Positions 16,567 to 24,494 of a DNA stretch of 64,000 bases are shown here, one piece after another. The position numbers and the translations under genes are program-made. Source of the DNA: a virus; the IMG/VR virus record IMGVR_UViG_3300032293_001730, positions 29,894 to 93,893 of that record; one strand, 5' to 3'. The notes beneath the pieces are model-generated. The model saw nothing but the letters and a program-made list of their open reading frames with translations. It was not told the DNA's origin and did not search any database. Each line of letters starts with the position of its first letter. The first letter of the stretch is position 1.

Positions 16567-16835
16567 TGAAGAAACCCAAATACGTTCTGGAGCCGAGCAG
16601 CGAGCGTCGCGTCGCGGCCCGCGAGGCCGCCCGTATCCTCGACTGTTCGATGGGGCACTTGCGAGCACTGGCCCGCAAAGAGGTCCTCAAGTCCTGGAAG
16701 ATCGGCCCGAGCACGGTGCTGTACAGCCTCGACGAGATCGTGGCCTACGGCACTGAAAAGGCCAAGGGCCGGAAGGCCGGCAAGGTTCGCGGCGCTCGGC
16801 CCCAGGGATTCTCGCCAGACCTATCCGGCGAATAA
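16563..16835 (+). CDS. Excisionase-like HTH DNA-binding protein
   Basis: A 90-residue protein. Residues 16-64 (VAAREAARILDCSMGHLRAL, KEVLKSWKIGPSTVLYSLDE) are a MerR/excisionase-type winged helix, followed by a basic tail (KAKGRKAGKVRGARPQG). It is the last gene before the palindromic-promoter array begins at 16869, so it is one candidate for the array regulator, without direct evidence. Confidence 0.75.
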   Translation: MMKKPKYVLEPSSERRVAAREAARILDCSMGHLRALARKEVLKSWKIGPSTVLYSLDEIVAYGTEKAKGRKAGKVRGARPQGFSPDLSGE

Positions 16836-16868
16836 AACTCCCGTCTTTCTCGGCCATTTGCGGCCCAC

Positions 16869-16897
16869 TTGCAATGCACCGAGACCGGTGGTATGAT
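16869..16897 (+). promoter_or_regulatory. Array promoter 1 with operator between -35 and -10
   Basis: TTGCAA (16869-16874), 17-nt spacer, TATGAT (16892-16897). The spacer holds CACCG-N4-CGGTG (16878-16891), the first copy of the operator. Drives 16923-17879. Confidence 0.8.
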
Positions 16898-16922
16898 GCT
16901 GGGGTCACGAGGAGACATCGAC

Positions 16923-17138
16923 ATGAAAACGGTTCGTCCAATCTCGTTCTTCCCGCCGTCGTCCGGCAAGGGCAAGTGGCACGCGGCCGCTGCGTGCAGC
17001 ACCCTCTCGGCGTGCGGCTCGGGGGCGACGGTCAACTCGCTCGGGTTTCAGCGGATTCAGGTCGAGGGCGGAGTCGATGCGAAGTGGGTTCATCCGATTT
17101 GTTGCCGTCGGTGTCTCAAGCAAGCCTGCGGGGAGTAA
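16923..17138 (+). CDS. Small Cys-rich protein
   Basis: A 71-residue protein with CSTLSAC (residues 25-31) and PICCRRCLKQAC near the C-terminus, a probable zinc site. The ATG follows GAGGAGACATCGAC. First gene after array promoter 1. Function unknown. Confidence 0.6.
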   Translation: MKTVRPISFFPPSSGKGKWHAAAACSTLSACGSGATVNSLGFQRIQVEGGVDAKWVHPICCRRCLKQACGE

Positions 17139-17142
17139 CACG

Positions 17143-17661
17143 ATGCCCTACAAATTCCTTCGAGTCACGAGCAACGACGGCCGGTGCGAGAAGTGCGGCA
17201 CGGCCTGCCCGAAGCGTCGGGTCGAGGTGCTGCCCGTCGACGCCGATGGCAACGCCTGCGGAGAGGTGCAACTCTGGGGCGTGAACTGCGCCGCCTTCGC
17301 CCGCTACGGCAGCAAGTCGCAGCGGCACCAGCAGGCCGTCGTCAACGAGGCCGTTACCGCCGAGGCTGGTCGCGCCTACTGGGAGAAGGCCCGCCTGGGG
17401 CGTGTCGCCGTCGCCGGTCAATCCTACGACTTCGGCGGGCCGGCGACTGTCGTAGTCTGCGGCAGCGGCGAGAACTCCTGCCCAGAGGGGCTTGCCAACC
17501 GCCTGTACCACCGCACCGGCCGAAACCTGATCGGCAGCTACTTCGCTCGCGGCCCCCAGGGCGAGGTTGTGCGTGTCGACGGCAGCGACGCGGCCGACGT
17601 GCAGTTCTTCGCGGATCGTGGGTATGTTCAGTGCTCGAACCCCGTGGAGGCTGCGACATGA
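17143..17661 (+). CDS. Cys-rich hypothetical protein
   Basis: A 172-residue protein. CEKCGTACPKRRVEVLPVDA at residues 15-34 is a zinc knuckle followed by a beta strand. The middle has VNCAAFARYGSKSQ and a later SCPEGLANRLYHRTGRN. Similar N-termini occur in small phage proteins of unknown role. Stop overlaps the next start. Confidence 0.6.
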   Translation: MPYKFLRVTSNDGRCEKCGTACPKRRVEVLPVDADGNACGEVQLWGVNCAAFARYGSKSQRHQQAVVNEAVTAEAGRAYWEKARLGRVAVAGQSYDFGGPATVVVCGSGENSCPEGLANRLYHRTGRNLIGSYFARGPQGEVVRVDGSDAADVQFFADRGYVQCSNPVEAAT

Positions 17662-17879
17662 ACAAGCCCCAAAGGCTGTACGAGGTCACCACACCGGCTG
17701 GCAAAGTGCTGCCGCTCCGGCGAGGCCTCCAGTTCCGCCACAAGCGAATCATCGACGCCCAGTGCGTCGTCACCCGGGTGTGTCGCGGCATGGTGTACTA
17801 CAAGGTCCTCCCCAATAGCTCCAGCGACTGCTTCCCCGTCGACCAGTTCGACCGATGGGCCGAAATCCCCGTGGAATAG
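17658..17879 (+). CDS. Small hypothetical protein
   Basis: A 73-residue beta-rich basic protein (MNKPQRLYEVTTPAGKVLPL), ATGA-coupled to the previous gene and ending seven bases before the next array promoter. It has an SH3-like feel (short strands, VYYKVLPN) but no firm family. Confidence 0.55.
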   Translation: MNKPQRLYEVTTPAGKVLPLRRGLQFRHKRIIDAQCVVTRVCRGMVYYKVLPNSSSDCFPVDQFDRWAEIPVE

Positions 17880-17885
17880 CCCCCC

Positions 17886-17914
17886 TTGCAATGCACCGAC
17901 GTCGGTGCTATACT
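17886..17914 (+). promoter_or_regulatory. Array promoter 2, perfect palindrome
   Basis: TTGCAA (17886-17891), 17-nt spacer, TATACT (17909-17914). The spacer contains the perfect 16-bp palindrome GCACCGACGTCGGTGC (17893-17908). Confidence 0.85.
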
Positions 17915-17937
17915 TGGGGCACCCCAGGAGAAATACC

Positions 17938-18873
17938 ATGACCGACCTCAGCATCCTCTCGCCCTCCGAAGTCGACACGATCTACCTGAAGCGGCTTGCC
18001 TCCTACGACCGTGCTGCGAACGCCCTCGGCTATGCGACCGACCGCGTCCTCCGCGAGTCGGGCGATCAAGTCGGCGTCCAGACCGGCCGCCGCGCATGGT
18101 CCTGGCACATCGTCCGCAAGGGCACGACCCTGCCGAGCTACCCGGTCTACGCCGACGTCCAGCCGCACCTCCTGACGGTCCAAGAGTGCGTCGACGGCCG
18201 TCTGGCGTCGGCTGAAAGCCTGGACGCCCTGGCCCAGGCCACGACCGTCTGCCGCGAGGCCCAGTCGGCCTGCCGCGAGGTCGAGGTCGAGTACGCTCGC
18301 CGACCCTGGAGTCGCTACTGGCTCGTCACGTCGAGCGACGGGCACATCCACCGCTCGTGCCATTGCTCGACGTGCAATAAGGGCCTCCGCCGCACGGGGT
18401 TCGCTCTGACGCCGTTCCTGAGCGGCAAGTCTGACGCCGATGCCGTTGCCGACCTGGGCCCGGCGCTGTGCAGCGTCTGCTTCCCGGACGCCCCGGTCGA
18501 GTCGAGGGAGCAGTCCCGCATCCCGGCCCGGCTCGCCCTGGCCCTCGCCGAGGAGGGCGTCGAGGCCTTCCAGAAGGCTCGCCAGGAGGCATCGGCCAAG
18601 CGGGCCGCTCGGTGCCCCGGCTCGGGCCAGCAAGGCATCCTGGACGGCCACCGGGCCTTCCACAAGTGCCCGGTCTGCGGCGAGTCTCAGCGGGCCACCG
18701 CAGGCGGCAAGTTTCGGCCCCACAAGCCGGCCCAGTTCTACATCGAGAACAACGACTACAAGGCCTGGAACGGCTCTGCCTGGGGCCCCCGCACGAAGGC
18801 CGCGATCTACGGGTCTTTCGACGAGGCCGAGGCGGTGGCGGCTCAGGTCAACGGCAAAGCGAGGAGGAAGTGA
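17938..18873 (+). CDS. Zinc-finger hypothetical protein
   Basis: A 311-residue protein. The centre has SSDGHIHRSCHCSTCNKG and LGPALCSVCFPDAP, and a third pair HKCPVCGESQR near residue 240. It is a layout known in actinophage and other phage hypothetical proteins with His/Cys zinc sites. The C-terminus has a strand-rich AQFYIENNDYKAWNGSAW. Function not known. Start ATG 17938 follows CCAGGAGAAATACC. Confidence 0.65.
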   Translation: MTDLSILSPSEVDTIYLKRLASYDRAANALGYATDRVLRESGDQVGVQTGRRAWSWHIVRKGTTLPSYPVYADVQPHLLTVQECVDGRLASAESLDALAQATTVCREAQSACREVEVEYARRPWSRYWLVTSSDGHIHRSCHCSTCNKGLRRTGFALTPFLSGKSDADAVADLGPALCSVCFPDAPVESREQSRIPARLALALAEEGVEAFQKARQEASAKRAARCPGSGQQGILDGHRAFHKCPVCGESQRATAGGKFRPHKPAQFYIENNDYKAWNGSAWGPRTKAAIYGSFDEAEAVAAQVNGKARRK

Positions 18874-19118
18874 TGGAACTCGAAGAACCGCTCGATCCGA
18901 AGGAAGCCGCAGCCGCCATCCGGGGCATCGTGACGAACTGGAGGGCCTGCACTCAGGCCGCCGGGCTCGCCAAGAAGGCCGGGAGGGGCCGGGACGCCGT
19001 CGAGCCCCTGGCTGCCTCCCTGGCCGCGATCATCGAGGCTGCGGCGTGGCTGTCCCAGGGCGACGGCGAGGACCGGCTCGCCCTGGCCCGGGCGGTGGCC
19101 GAGGGGCTTGTGTCATAG
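18873..19118 (+). CDS. Small helical hypothetical protein
   Basis: An 81-residue alanine-rich helical protein (MELEEPLDPKEAAAAIRGIV). GAGGAGGAAGTG lies upstream and the ATG overlaps the previous stop by one base. The gene ends in CTTGTGTCATAG, the first case of a 3' end sequence repeated across the array. Confidence 0.5.
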   Translation: MELEEPLDPKEAAAAIRGIVTNWRACTQAAGLAKKAGRGRDAVEPLAASLAAIIEAAAWLSQGDGEDRLALARAVAEGLVS

Positions 19119-19134
19119 GCCGAAAACGACCCCC

Positions 19135-19163
19135 TTGCAATGCACCGAGGCCGGTGCTATACT
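19135..19163 (+). promoter_or_regulatory. Array promoter 3
   Basis: TTGCAA (19135-19140), 17-nt spacer, TATACT (19158-19163); operator GCACCG-AGGC-CGGTGC at 19142-19157. Confidence 0.85.
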
Positions 19164-19205
19164 TGAGGCAGACGGGACGAGAAACCACTAACCAGGAGAC
19201 GACCA

Positions 19206-19919
19206 GTGAGCACTTTCATCCGACAAGCGTTCGAGACCTACAAGCGACTCTTCGAGGCCCGTCAGGCCGCCGTCGCCGCCGGCCATTACATCCTCCAGGG
19301 ACCGTCCCTTGTCGGCTACCTGGGCGACGGCGTCACTGAGGCTGTGCCGACGTGCAGAGACCTCCAGAAACGGTACTTCGAGGCCCAGGCCTCGCTTCTC
19401 GAAGGCCTCGATGCCGTGATCAAGTCGAAGACCGGATTCGCCGGCTCATTCGCTGCCCTGGTCGACGCCCAGCGGCTGCACGGGTACGTTCCGACGATCC
19501 GCCCCGATGGCGACGACGAACTTGCCGTTCTGGCCGATGCCTACGACTTCGCCGTCGAGAGACAGGCCCTGCCGAGCGAGTGCTACCGGGGCGTCCAGGC
19601 CCAGGCTGCCAAGCCCCGCACGGTCCACCTCCTCGACGACCTGGGGGTCTACAAGGCGACCCTGAAGCGGAACTTCGCCGACAACGACCGGGGCGCCGAG
19701 TTCGACCGCGACCGGGAACTGCTCGCCCGCAGGACGCAGCGGTACACGCTCGAAGAGGCCGAGGTGCTGCTCGGGTGGTGCTCCACGTCGCACGACGACT
19801 GCGTCGACGAGAACCCAGAGGACTACAGCCCGATCGAGGTCTACACCGCCCGGCAGAAGCTCCTCCGGCGGGACGACGCCGTGGCTCGCCTGGAGGCCTT
19901 GAAGGCGGCCGTGCCATAG
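19206..19919 (+). CDS. Hypothetical helical protein
   Basis: A 237-residue mostly alpha-helical protein from a GTG start set by the array leader AACCAGGAGACGACCA. Nothing recognisable. Residues 180-215 are acidic (TSHDDCVDENPEDYSPIEVY). It lies alone between array promoters 3 and 4, so it is a monocistronic unit. Confidence 0.6.
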   Translation: MSTFIRQAFETYKRLFEARQAAVAAGHYILQGPSLVGYLGDGVTEAVPTCRDLQKRYFEAQASLLEGLDAVIKSKTGFAGSFAALVDAQRLHGYVPTIRPDGDDELAVLADAYDFAVERQALPSECYRGVQAQAAKPRTVHLLDDLGVYKATLKRNFADNDRGAEFDRDRELLARRTQRYTLEEAEVLLGWCSTSHDDCVDENPEDYSPIEVYTARQKLLRRDDAVARLEALKAAVP

Positions 19920-19923
19920 CCCC

Positions 19924-19952
19924 TTGCAATGCACCGAGGCCGGTGCTATACT
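19924..19952 (+). promoter_or_regulatory. Array promoter 4
   Basis: TTGCAA (19924-19929), 17-nt spacer, TATACT (19947-19952); operator GCACCG-AGGC-CGGTGC at 19931-19946. Confidence 0.85.
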
Positions 19953-19989
19953 GCCCCCAGTCGATCACCACCAGCCAGGAGCCAAACCG

Positions 19990-20871
19990 ATGAGCAGCTA
20001 CCCCCGAGCCAAGATCGCCAGCCCCGCCAAGATCGTCGTCGACCCCTGCTTCCGCTGCGGCGGCGGTGGCGTCGTCCCGCCCTGGGGCGAGTGTTTCCGC
20101 TGCGGTGGCAACGGCAAGGACCCGACTTACCGTAGCTGGGCCTATCCGTCCGACTGGACCGACGACCAGTGCAAGGCCCACGAGGCCGCTCGCGACGCCA
20201 GGAACGAGGCGGCCCGGGGCCGGGCCCACGCCAAGAAGCAGGCCGAGGCCACCCGCGTCTGGGAGGCCAACGTGGCGGCCCACCCGATCCTGGTCGAGGC
20301 CAAGGCGGCCCTCCAGGCGTACTCGGACGGCGAGCCCGAGCCCGTCCTCGAAGGCCTGTACGGCGAGGAGACGCACGACTCGATCCGGGCCCGCAACGAG
20401 TACGCCCGGCTCAACTCCCTGCCGCCGTTCGTGTACGACATCGTCTCGAAGGCCAGCCGGTTCCAGGTCAGCGAGAAGCAGGCGGCGGCCGTCGAGAAGG
20501 CCCTCGCCGACCGGGACTCGCGGCACGTCCGGGACGAGGCCCGCAAGGCGTCGTTCAAGGACATCCCCGCCGGCCGGGGCGAGGTCGAGGGCGTGATCGT
20601 GAGCGTCAAGAACACCTCGACTCAGGTGGGCTACCGCACGGTCTCGCAGACCAAGGTGCTCGTCCAGTGCGACGGCTACCGCCTGTACGGCACCGTGCCG
20701 TCGGCTGTCACCGCCATCGCCTACCGCGACGGCTACCCCGCCGATGCAGCCTCCAAGCTCCAGGGCCTCCGCATTCGCTTCACCGCTACGGTCCAGCCGA
20801 AGGAGGCCGGCTTCGGCTTCTTCAGCCGCCCGACCGGCGGCGAGGTGCTCGACGCGGCGGCCACCGCCTGA
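19990..20871 (+). CDS. DnaJ-like zinc-finger protein
   Basis: A 293-residue protein. Residues 20-42 have CFRCGGGGVVPPWGECFRCG, two CxxCGGxG repeats as in the DnaJ zinc domain. A long charged helical middle follows, then a beta-rich C-terminal domain (VEGVIVSVKNTSTQVGYRTV, KVLVQCDGYRLYGTVP) resembling an OB-like fold. Similar C-terminal domains occur in actinophage proteins of unknown role. Function unknown. Confidence 0.6.
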   Translation: MSSYPRAKIASPAKIVVDPCFRCGGGGVVPPWGECFRCGGNGKDPTYRSWAYPSDWTDDQCKAHEAARDARNEAARGRAHAKKQAEATRVWEANVAAHPILVEAKAALQAYSDGEPEPVLEGLYGEETHDSIRARNEYARLNSLPPFVYDIVSKASRFQVSEKQAAAVEKALADRDSRHVRDEARKASFKDIPAGRGEVEGVIVSVKNTSTQVGYRTVSQTKVLVQCDGYRLYGTVPSAVTAIAYRDGYPADAASKLQGLRIRFTATVQPKEAGFGFFSRPTGGEVLDAAATA

Positions 20872-20873
20872 AT

Positions 20874-20891
20874 TGTCCGGATACACCAACC
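20874..20891 (+). promoter_or_regulatory. Recurrent motif TGTCCGGATACACCAACC
   Basis: Starts 3 nt after the stop at 20871 and runs into the leader of the acetyltransferase gene. No good -35 lies upstream. Confidence 0.45.
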
Positions 20892-20907
20892 CCCAGGAGA
20901 CTTGCCC

Positions 20908-21393
20908 GTGAACGCCTCCCCAGTCACCACGTTCGCCAAGCTGGCCGAGTCCGCCGGCTGGCGGTTCGAGACAGCCTGGACCGACCGTGAGCCCAACCCT
21001 GAGGCCCTGGAGATCGCCGGCGCCCGCTACGCCACGCTCGTGTCTGCCGACGGGCTCGTGAAGGTGGGGCTCGTCGGCACGCGGCTCTACTACCACGGCG
21101 GGCGGGTCTGGTGGGGCGACCCCTGCTTCGACATCGAGCCCGACCGCGTCACGGTCGCCGGGATCGTCGTCGACCCGGGCCACCGTCGCCAGAGGCTCGG
21201 GACGGCGGCCGTGCGGTCGCTCGTGGACGTGGCCGACCAGGGCGGCTTCCGGCTGCTCCTGGAGGCCCAGCCGATCGGAACGGGCATCAGCCGGCGGAAG
21301 CTGGTGCAGTGGTACAAGGGCCTGGGGTTCGAGCCCGCCTACCCCGGTGAGGGCGAGACGATCTTGTGTCATAGGCCGAAAGCGGCCTGTTGA
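20908..21393 (+). CDS. GNAT-family N-acetyltransferase
   Basis: A 161-residue protein. [20 protein letters not shown] is the acetyl-CoA binding motif A (V-x-P-x-x-R-x-x-G-x-G/A pattern). LVQWYKGLGFEPA is the usual C-terminal motif B. GTG 20908 was chosen over an upstream TTG because it sits at the normal distance from CCAGGAGAC. Substrate unknown. Its last ten codons are read through a DNA stretch (21363-21381) that is conserved in other frames elsewhere in the array. Confidence 0.8.
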   Translation: MNASPVTTFAKLAESAGWRFETAWTDREPNPEALEIAGARYATLVSADGLVKVGLVGTRLYYHGGRVWWGDPCFDIEPDRVTVAGIVVDPGHRRQRLGTAAVRSLVDVADQGGFRLLLEAQPIGTGISRRKLVQWYKGLGFEPAYPGEGETILCHRPKAAC

Positions 21394-21418
21394 CAATGCA
21401 CCGACCCCGGTGTATACT
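21390..21418 (+). promoter_or_regulatory. Array promoter 5
   Basis: TTGACA (21390-21395), 17-nt spacer, TATACT (21413-21418); operator arms CACCG (21399-21403) and CGGTG (21408-21412), the outermost G/C being lost on one side. Confidence 0.85.
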
Positions 21419-21460
21419 TGGGGGACGACGGACGAAACACCACCTATCAGGAGACGAACC

Positions 21461-21886
21461 GTGAGCGACAATGCCACCTATTTCATCAAGCTGAAGAGCC
21501 TGTCGAATCAGGCGTGCGAGACGCAGACGATCACCAAGGCCAACGAGAGCACGCCCGTGTTCGTCGCTCGGGTTCAGGCCGTCGCCAGGGGCTGGGGGCG
21601 GGGCAACGGCAGCACCGCCGTTCAGGTCTCCGTCGAGACCTACGGCGGTGAATGCGTCGTCTCGGCTCACGCCTTCGCCATCCCCGCGACGCCGGTCGAG
21701 GTCGACGAGGACGAGCAGCCCGTCACGATCACCATCACGAAGGCTCAGGCCGCGATCGTCCTGGCGGGCCTCTCAAGGCGGTACATCGAGCTTGAGTGCC
21801 TCGGAGGCTGGGAGGCGAATGTCCTCGGCCAGGAGACAAAGGCCACCTACCAGTCGATCGACAAGCAGGTCTACGGCGACGCTTGA
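21461..21886 (+). CDS. Hypothetical protein
   Basis: A 141-residue protein from GTG 21461 behind TCAGGAGACGAACC. The first half is beta-rich, then an acidic linker (VEVDEDEQPVTITITKAQAA) leads to a C-terminal helix. Unrecognised. It is followed at once by a recurrent WGTMYGGATAC motif. Confidence 0.55.
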   Translation: MSDNATYFIKLKSLSNQACETQTITKANESTPVFVARVQAVARGWGRGNGSTAVQVSVETYGGECVVSAHAFAIPATPVEVDEDEQPVTITITKAQAAIVLAGLSRRYIELECLGGWEANVLGQETKATYQSIDKQVYGDA

Positions 21887-21887
21887 T

Positions 21888-21906
21888 TGTCCGGATACGC
21901 AGAACC
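21888..21906 (+). promoter_or_regulatory. Recurrent motif TGTCCGGATACGCAGAACC
   Basis: Begins one base after the stop at 21886, ahead of the leader of the gene at 21933. Confidence 0.45.
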
Positions 21907-21932
21907 ATCACCCTCAACCAGGAGACTTACCA

Positions 21933-22463
21933 GTGAACATCGACAAGCCGATCCGAATCGAAGCGGGCAAGTACGAGTATCGCGGCTTCACGATCGAGCG
22001 GGCCACGAACATTCGCGGCTGCCCCTGGATCGTGAAGGGGCGTGGGCTTGGGTGGCAGCCCTGCTTCAAGACAATCCTCCGTGCATGGCAAGAAATCCGC
22101 TACTGGGAGCACACGTTCGCCAATGGCGGGAGGCTCTCGCCGGCCACGCTCAAGGCCTTCGCCCCCGCGAAGACCATCAAGCTGCCCCCTGCGTTCTACC
22201 AGGACCACTCGGAGCGAGACTTGCCCACACCCGAAGACATCGGCAATGCCAAGAGTTACGTCCTGGTCCGGGCCGACGACCCCGCCCTGCCTGAGCTTCT
22301 CAACGACGCCGAGTTCTGCGCCGATCCCTGGGGGCCTGACGCCGAGTGGCTCGGCGGGCTCAAGGCCTCAGCCAGGGCGACGATCAGGGCCATCCGGGAC
22401 GTCACCGGCTGGGACGACGCAAGTGATACGGTCAAGCGGCTGCGGAAGCCGCAAAAGGCCTGA
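21933..22463 (+). CDS. Hypothetical protein
   Basis: A 176-residue protein from GTG 21933 behind CAACCAGGAGACTTACCA. The N-terminal part (YEYRGFTIERATNIRGCPWI) is beta-rich and resembles small modular phage domains that bind or mask proteins, but no family can be named. The C-terminal half is acidic and helical. Confidence 0.55.
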   Translation: MNIDKPIRIEAGKYEYRGFTIERATNIRGCPWIVKGRGLGWQPCFKTILRAWQEIRYWEHTFANGGRLSPATLKAFAPAKTIKLPPAFYQDHSERDLPTPEDIGNAKSYVLVRADDPALPELLNDAEFCADPWGPDAEWLGGLKASARATIRAIRDVTGWDDASDTVKRLRKPQKA

Positions 22464-22474
22464 TTTCAGGCCCC

Positions 22475-22503
22475 TTGACAATGCACCGACTGCGGTGTAT
22501 ACT
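22475..22503 (+). promoter_or_regulatory. Array promoter 6
   Basis: TTGACA (22475-22480), 17-nt spacer, TATACT (22498-22503); arms CACCG and CGGTG flank ACTG (22484-22497). Confidence 0.85.
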
Positions 22504-22526
22504 TGGGGCACACGGGAGACATGACC

Positions 22527-22736
22527 ATGAGCAAGCAGTCGATCAAGTGGCACGACATCCGGTGGCTCCAGGGGCCGACGCACTACTACGCGAACATCGG
22601 CGGCACCCTTCACCAGATCAACCGCTCGACGGTCTCGGCCTGGGGGTTCCGGGCATCGGGATACGACCTCGTGGTCGCCGGCCGGACGGTGGGCAGCTTC
22701 CGCCGGCTCGCCGACGCGAAGGAGGCCTGCCGATGA
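22527..22736 (+). CDS. Small hypothetical protein
   Basis: A 69-residue beta-rich protein (MSKQSIKWHDIRWLQGPTHY). GGGAGACATGACC precedes ATG 22527. An ATG two codons upstream is also possible. ATGA-coupled to the next gene. Confidence 0.5.
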   Translation: MSKQSIKWHDIRWLQGPTHYYANIGGTLHQINRSTVSAWGFRASGYDLVVAGRTVGSFRRLADAKEACR

Positions 22737-22942
22737 CCACCGCAGCCATCAAGCGAGCCCTGGTAGCCATGACGAGCGGCGAGTGCCGCTGGATCGGCCG
22801 CGAGGACGTCCACGTCTACTGCCGCAGCCCGCTCAACCACGGGAGGACCTACCGCGTCGTCACGGCCGACCGGGACTACGAGGGGCAGCCGTGGATCGAG
22901 GCGGAGGCCGCCCTGGCCGTGATCAAGCAGCTTGTGTCATAG
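22733..22942 (+). CDS. Small hypothetical protein
   Basis: A 69-residue protein (MTTAAIKRALVAMTSGECRW) with mixed alpha/beta character, ending in the recurrent CTTGTGTCATAG. Coupled to the previous gene. No family recognised. Confidence 0.5.
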   Translation: MTTAAIKRALVAMTSGECRWIGREDVHVYCRSPLNHGRTYRVVTADRDYEGQPWIEAEAALAVIKQLVS

Positions 22943-22945
22943 GCC

Positions 22946-22974
22946 TTGCATAGCACCGACGTCGGTGCTATACT
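22946..22974 (+). promoter_or_regulatory. Array promoter 7, perfect palindrome
   Basis: TTGCAT (22946-22951), 17-nt spacer, TATACT (22969-22974); palindrome GCACCGACGTCGGTGC at 22953-22968, identical to promoter 2. Confidence 0.85.
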
Positions 22975-23016
22975 GGGACAGTCGAGAACGAAACACCACT
23001 AACCAGGAGACGAGCC

Positions 23017-23355
23017 GTGAAAGACCCCCTCAAGAACATCATCAAGTCCGCCGGCTTCGAGGACGTGACCTGCGACGTCCCTGTGTCCTGCTACTCCCTG
23101 CCCCTGACGTTCCGGGCATTCCACGCCCTGCACGCCCTGGACCACGGGCTCATCGGCACGCCCGACTACCTGGGCATCGCCTACTTCTGGGCGCACGACT
23201 ACAAGTTCTATCTCCGCGAGGCGACGCAAAAGCAGCGGAAGATCGTCCACGATCTGTTCCTCAAGGCGGGGCTCGCCCTCGACGGGGTCAGTCCAGAGCA
23301 CGCCGCGATCGTCGAGAAGCACCTCGGCAAGCGGCTCAAGAAGGTCTACGGCTGA
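23017..23355 (+). CDS. Hypothetical protein
   Basis: A 112-residue helical protein from GTG 23017, with a central hydrophobic/aromatic stretch (HALDHGLIGTPDYLGIAYFW). The lysine-rich C-terminus could be nucleic acid binding. Unrecognised. Confidence 0.5.
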   Translation: MKDPLKNIIKSAGFEDVTCDVPVSCYSLPLTFRAFHALHALDHGLIGTPDYLGIAYFWAHDYKFYLREATQKQRKIVHDLFLKAGLALDGVSPEHAAIVEKHLGKRLKKVYG

Positions 23356-23385
23356 TACCATCCACCCCTAACCAGGAGACCACCC

Positions 23386-23652
23386 GTGAACAACAAGCTG
23401 CTACAAGACGAGCTTCGCACCTGCATCCGCCTTCTCCGCTGCTACGCGCGAGCCGAGCGAGATCGCGGAGACGCCCATCAGGCTGCCGGCATCGGCAGGC
23501 ATATCGACCGGATATGCGCCGTGTCGCTTCACGCCGGGGGGGTGAAGGAGATCGAGCCGGGCGTGTTCTCGACTGGTGGGCTCTTTGCCCGCCGCTACCT
23601 CGACCTGACGGACGGCACGAAGCAGCACTTGCGGGAACTGCTCGCGTCATAG
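23386..23652 (+). CDS. Hypothetical protein
   Basis: An 88-residue, helical, basic protein from GTG 23386 after CTAACCAGGAGACCACCC. Ends GCGTCATAGGCC, a variant of the shared 3' end. No family recognised. Confidence 0.5.
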   Translation: MNNKLLQDELRTCIRLLRCYARAERDRGDAHQAAGIGRHIDRICAVSLHAGGVKEIEPGVFSTGGLFARRYLDLTDGTKQHLRELLAS

Positions 23653-23705
23653 GCCGCGCCCGAAAACGTCAAGCGATCCACCACCACCAACCAGGAGACT
23701 TGCCC

Positions 23706-24029
23706 ATGAACACCCAAAAGACCATCACATTCGGCAAACGGCACAGCGTCGCGGTGACGTTCTACAAGGGATCGGACGGCCTCTGGCACGCCCACGGTGG
23801 GCTCCTGGTCGTCCCAAGAAAGAGCCTCAAGGCAGCCCGCGCGGCGGTCGCCAGTCGCCTCCAGAGCCTCAGCCGCCTCGGCCCGGGCTCGAAGGTGAAG
23901 CTCTGGGGCTCGACCTGGAGGGTCGTCGAGTGGCAGCCCGAGAACGGCAAGGGCGGGGCCTACTGGCTCCGGAACTCTAAGGGCGAGGACGCCGTGGCCG
24001 GGCCCGACGAAGTGGAGCGTGTGTCATAG
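23706..24029 (+). CDS. Hypothetical basic protein
   Basis: A 107-residue protein with ATG 23706 behind CCAACCAGGAGACTTGCC. There is a basic helix at residues 38-62 (RKSLKAARAAVASRLQSLSR) followed by an SH3-like beta part (GSKVKLWGSTWRVVEW). Nucleic-acid binding is plausible but unproven. Confidence 0.5.
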   Translation: MNTQKTITFGKRHSVAVTFYKGSDGLWHAHGGLLVVPRKSLKAARAAVASRLQSLSRLGPGSKVKLWGSTWRVVEWQPENGKGGAYWLRNSKGEDAVAGPDEVERVS

Positions 24030-24032
24030 GCC

Positions 24033-24061
24033 TTGCCAATGCACCGATCCCGGTGTATACT
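24033..24061 (+). promoter_or_regulatory. Array promoter 8
   Basis: TTGCCA (24033-24038), 17-nt spacer, TATACT (24056-24061); arms GCACCG and CGGTG around ATCC. Confidence 0.8.
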
Positions 24062-24104
24062 GCACCCAGACGACGACGAAACACAACTAACCAGGAGACA
24101 TCGA

Positions 24105-24419
24105 ATGATCATCTACAGCGTCGACAAGCCGGGCACCCCGAAGGTTTCCAAGGGAGACCTGGAGTACACGAGTCAAAAGCACGTCGCGTTCCAGGGCCTC
24201 TGCCGCGTCGAGGCGGCCGCCGACGAGTTCTTCGGCGGCAGTCGCTCGAAGCCCTACGTCGGCCGCGTCCTGGAAAGCCCCACCTGGGGGAAGCTCCTGG
24301 CCGAGGCCAGGAAGGTCCAGCGGGCCACCCGGGACGAGCACCACGTCTTCCTGGAGGGCGCCCGCGTCCGGTACGTCGACGGCGGCGTCCAGGTGATCGA
24401 GCTTTTCTTTGGTTCCTGA
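24105..24419 (+). CDS. Hypothetical protein
   Basis: A 104-residue mixed alpha/beta protein (MIIYSVDKPGTPKVSKGDLE) with ATG 24105 behind AACCAGGAGACATCGA. Monocistronic between promoters 8 and 9. Unrecognised. Confidence 0.5.
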   Translation: MIIYSVDKPGTPKVSKGDLEYTSQKHVAFQGLCRVEAAADEFFGGSRSKPYVGRVLESPTWGKLLAEARKVQRATRDEHHVFLEGARVRYVDGGVQVIELFFGS

Positions 24420-24423
24420 GGCC

Positions 24424-24452
24424 TTGCAATGCACCGGCATCGGTGCTATACT
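24424..24452 (+). promoter_or_regulatory. Array promoter 9
   Basis: TTGCAA (24424-24429), 17-nt spacer, TATACT (24447-24452); operator GCACCG-GCAT-CGGTGC at 24431-24446. Confidence 0.85.
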
Positions 24453-24494
24453 TGGGACACGACGAACGAAACACCATTCACGAGGAGACGACCA

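Noticed and set aside
17908-18723. A 271-codon open frame on the minus strand
   Set aside because: Shadow of the zinc-finger gene at 17938; no ribosome-binding site and low-complexity composition.
18440-19339. A 299-codon + strand frame crossing an array promoter
   Set aside because: Arginine/serine/proline-rich shadow that spans the stop, promoter and leader of real genes.
19420-21477. A 685-codon open frame on the minus strand
   Set aside because: It is antisense to four well-supported + strand genes that have promoters and leaders; it is a shadow of high-GC third-position bias.
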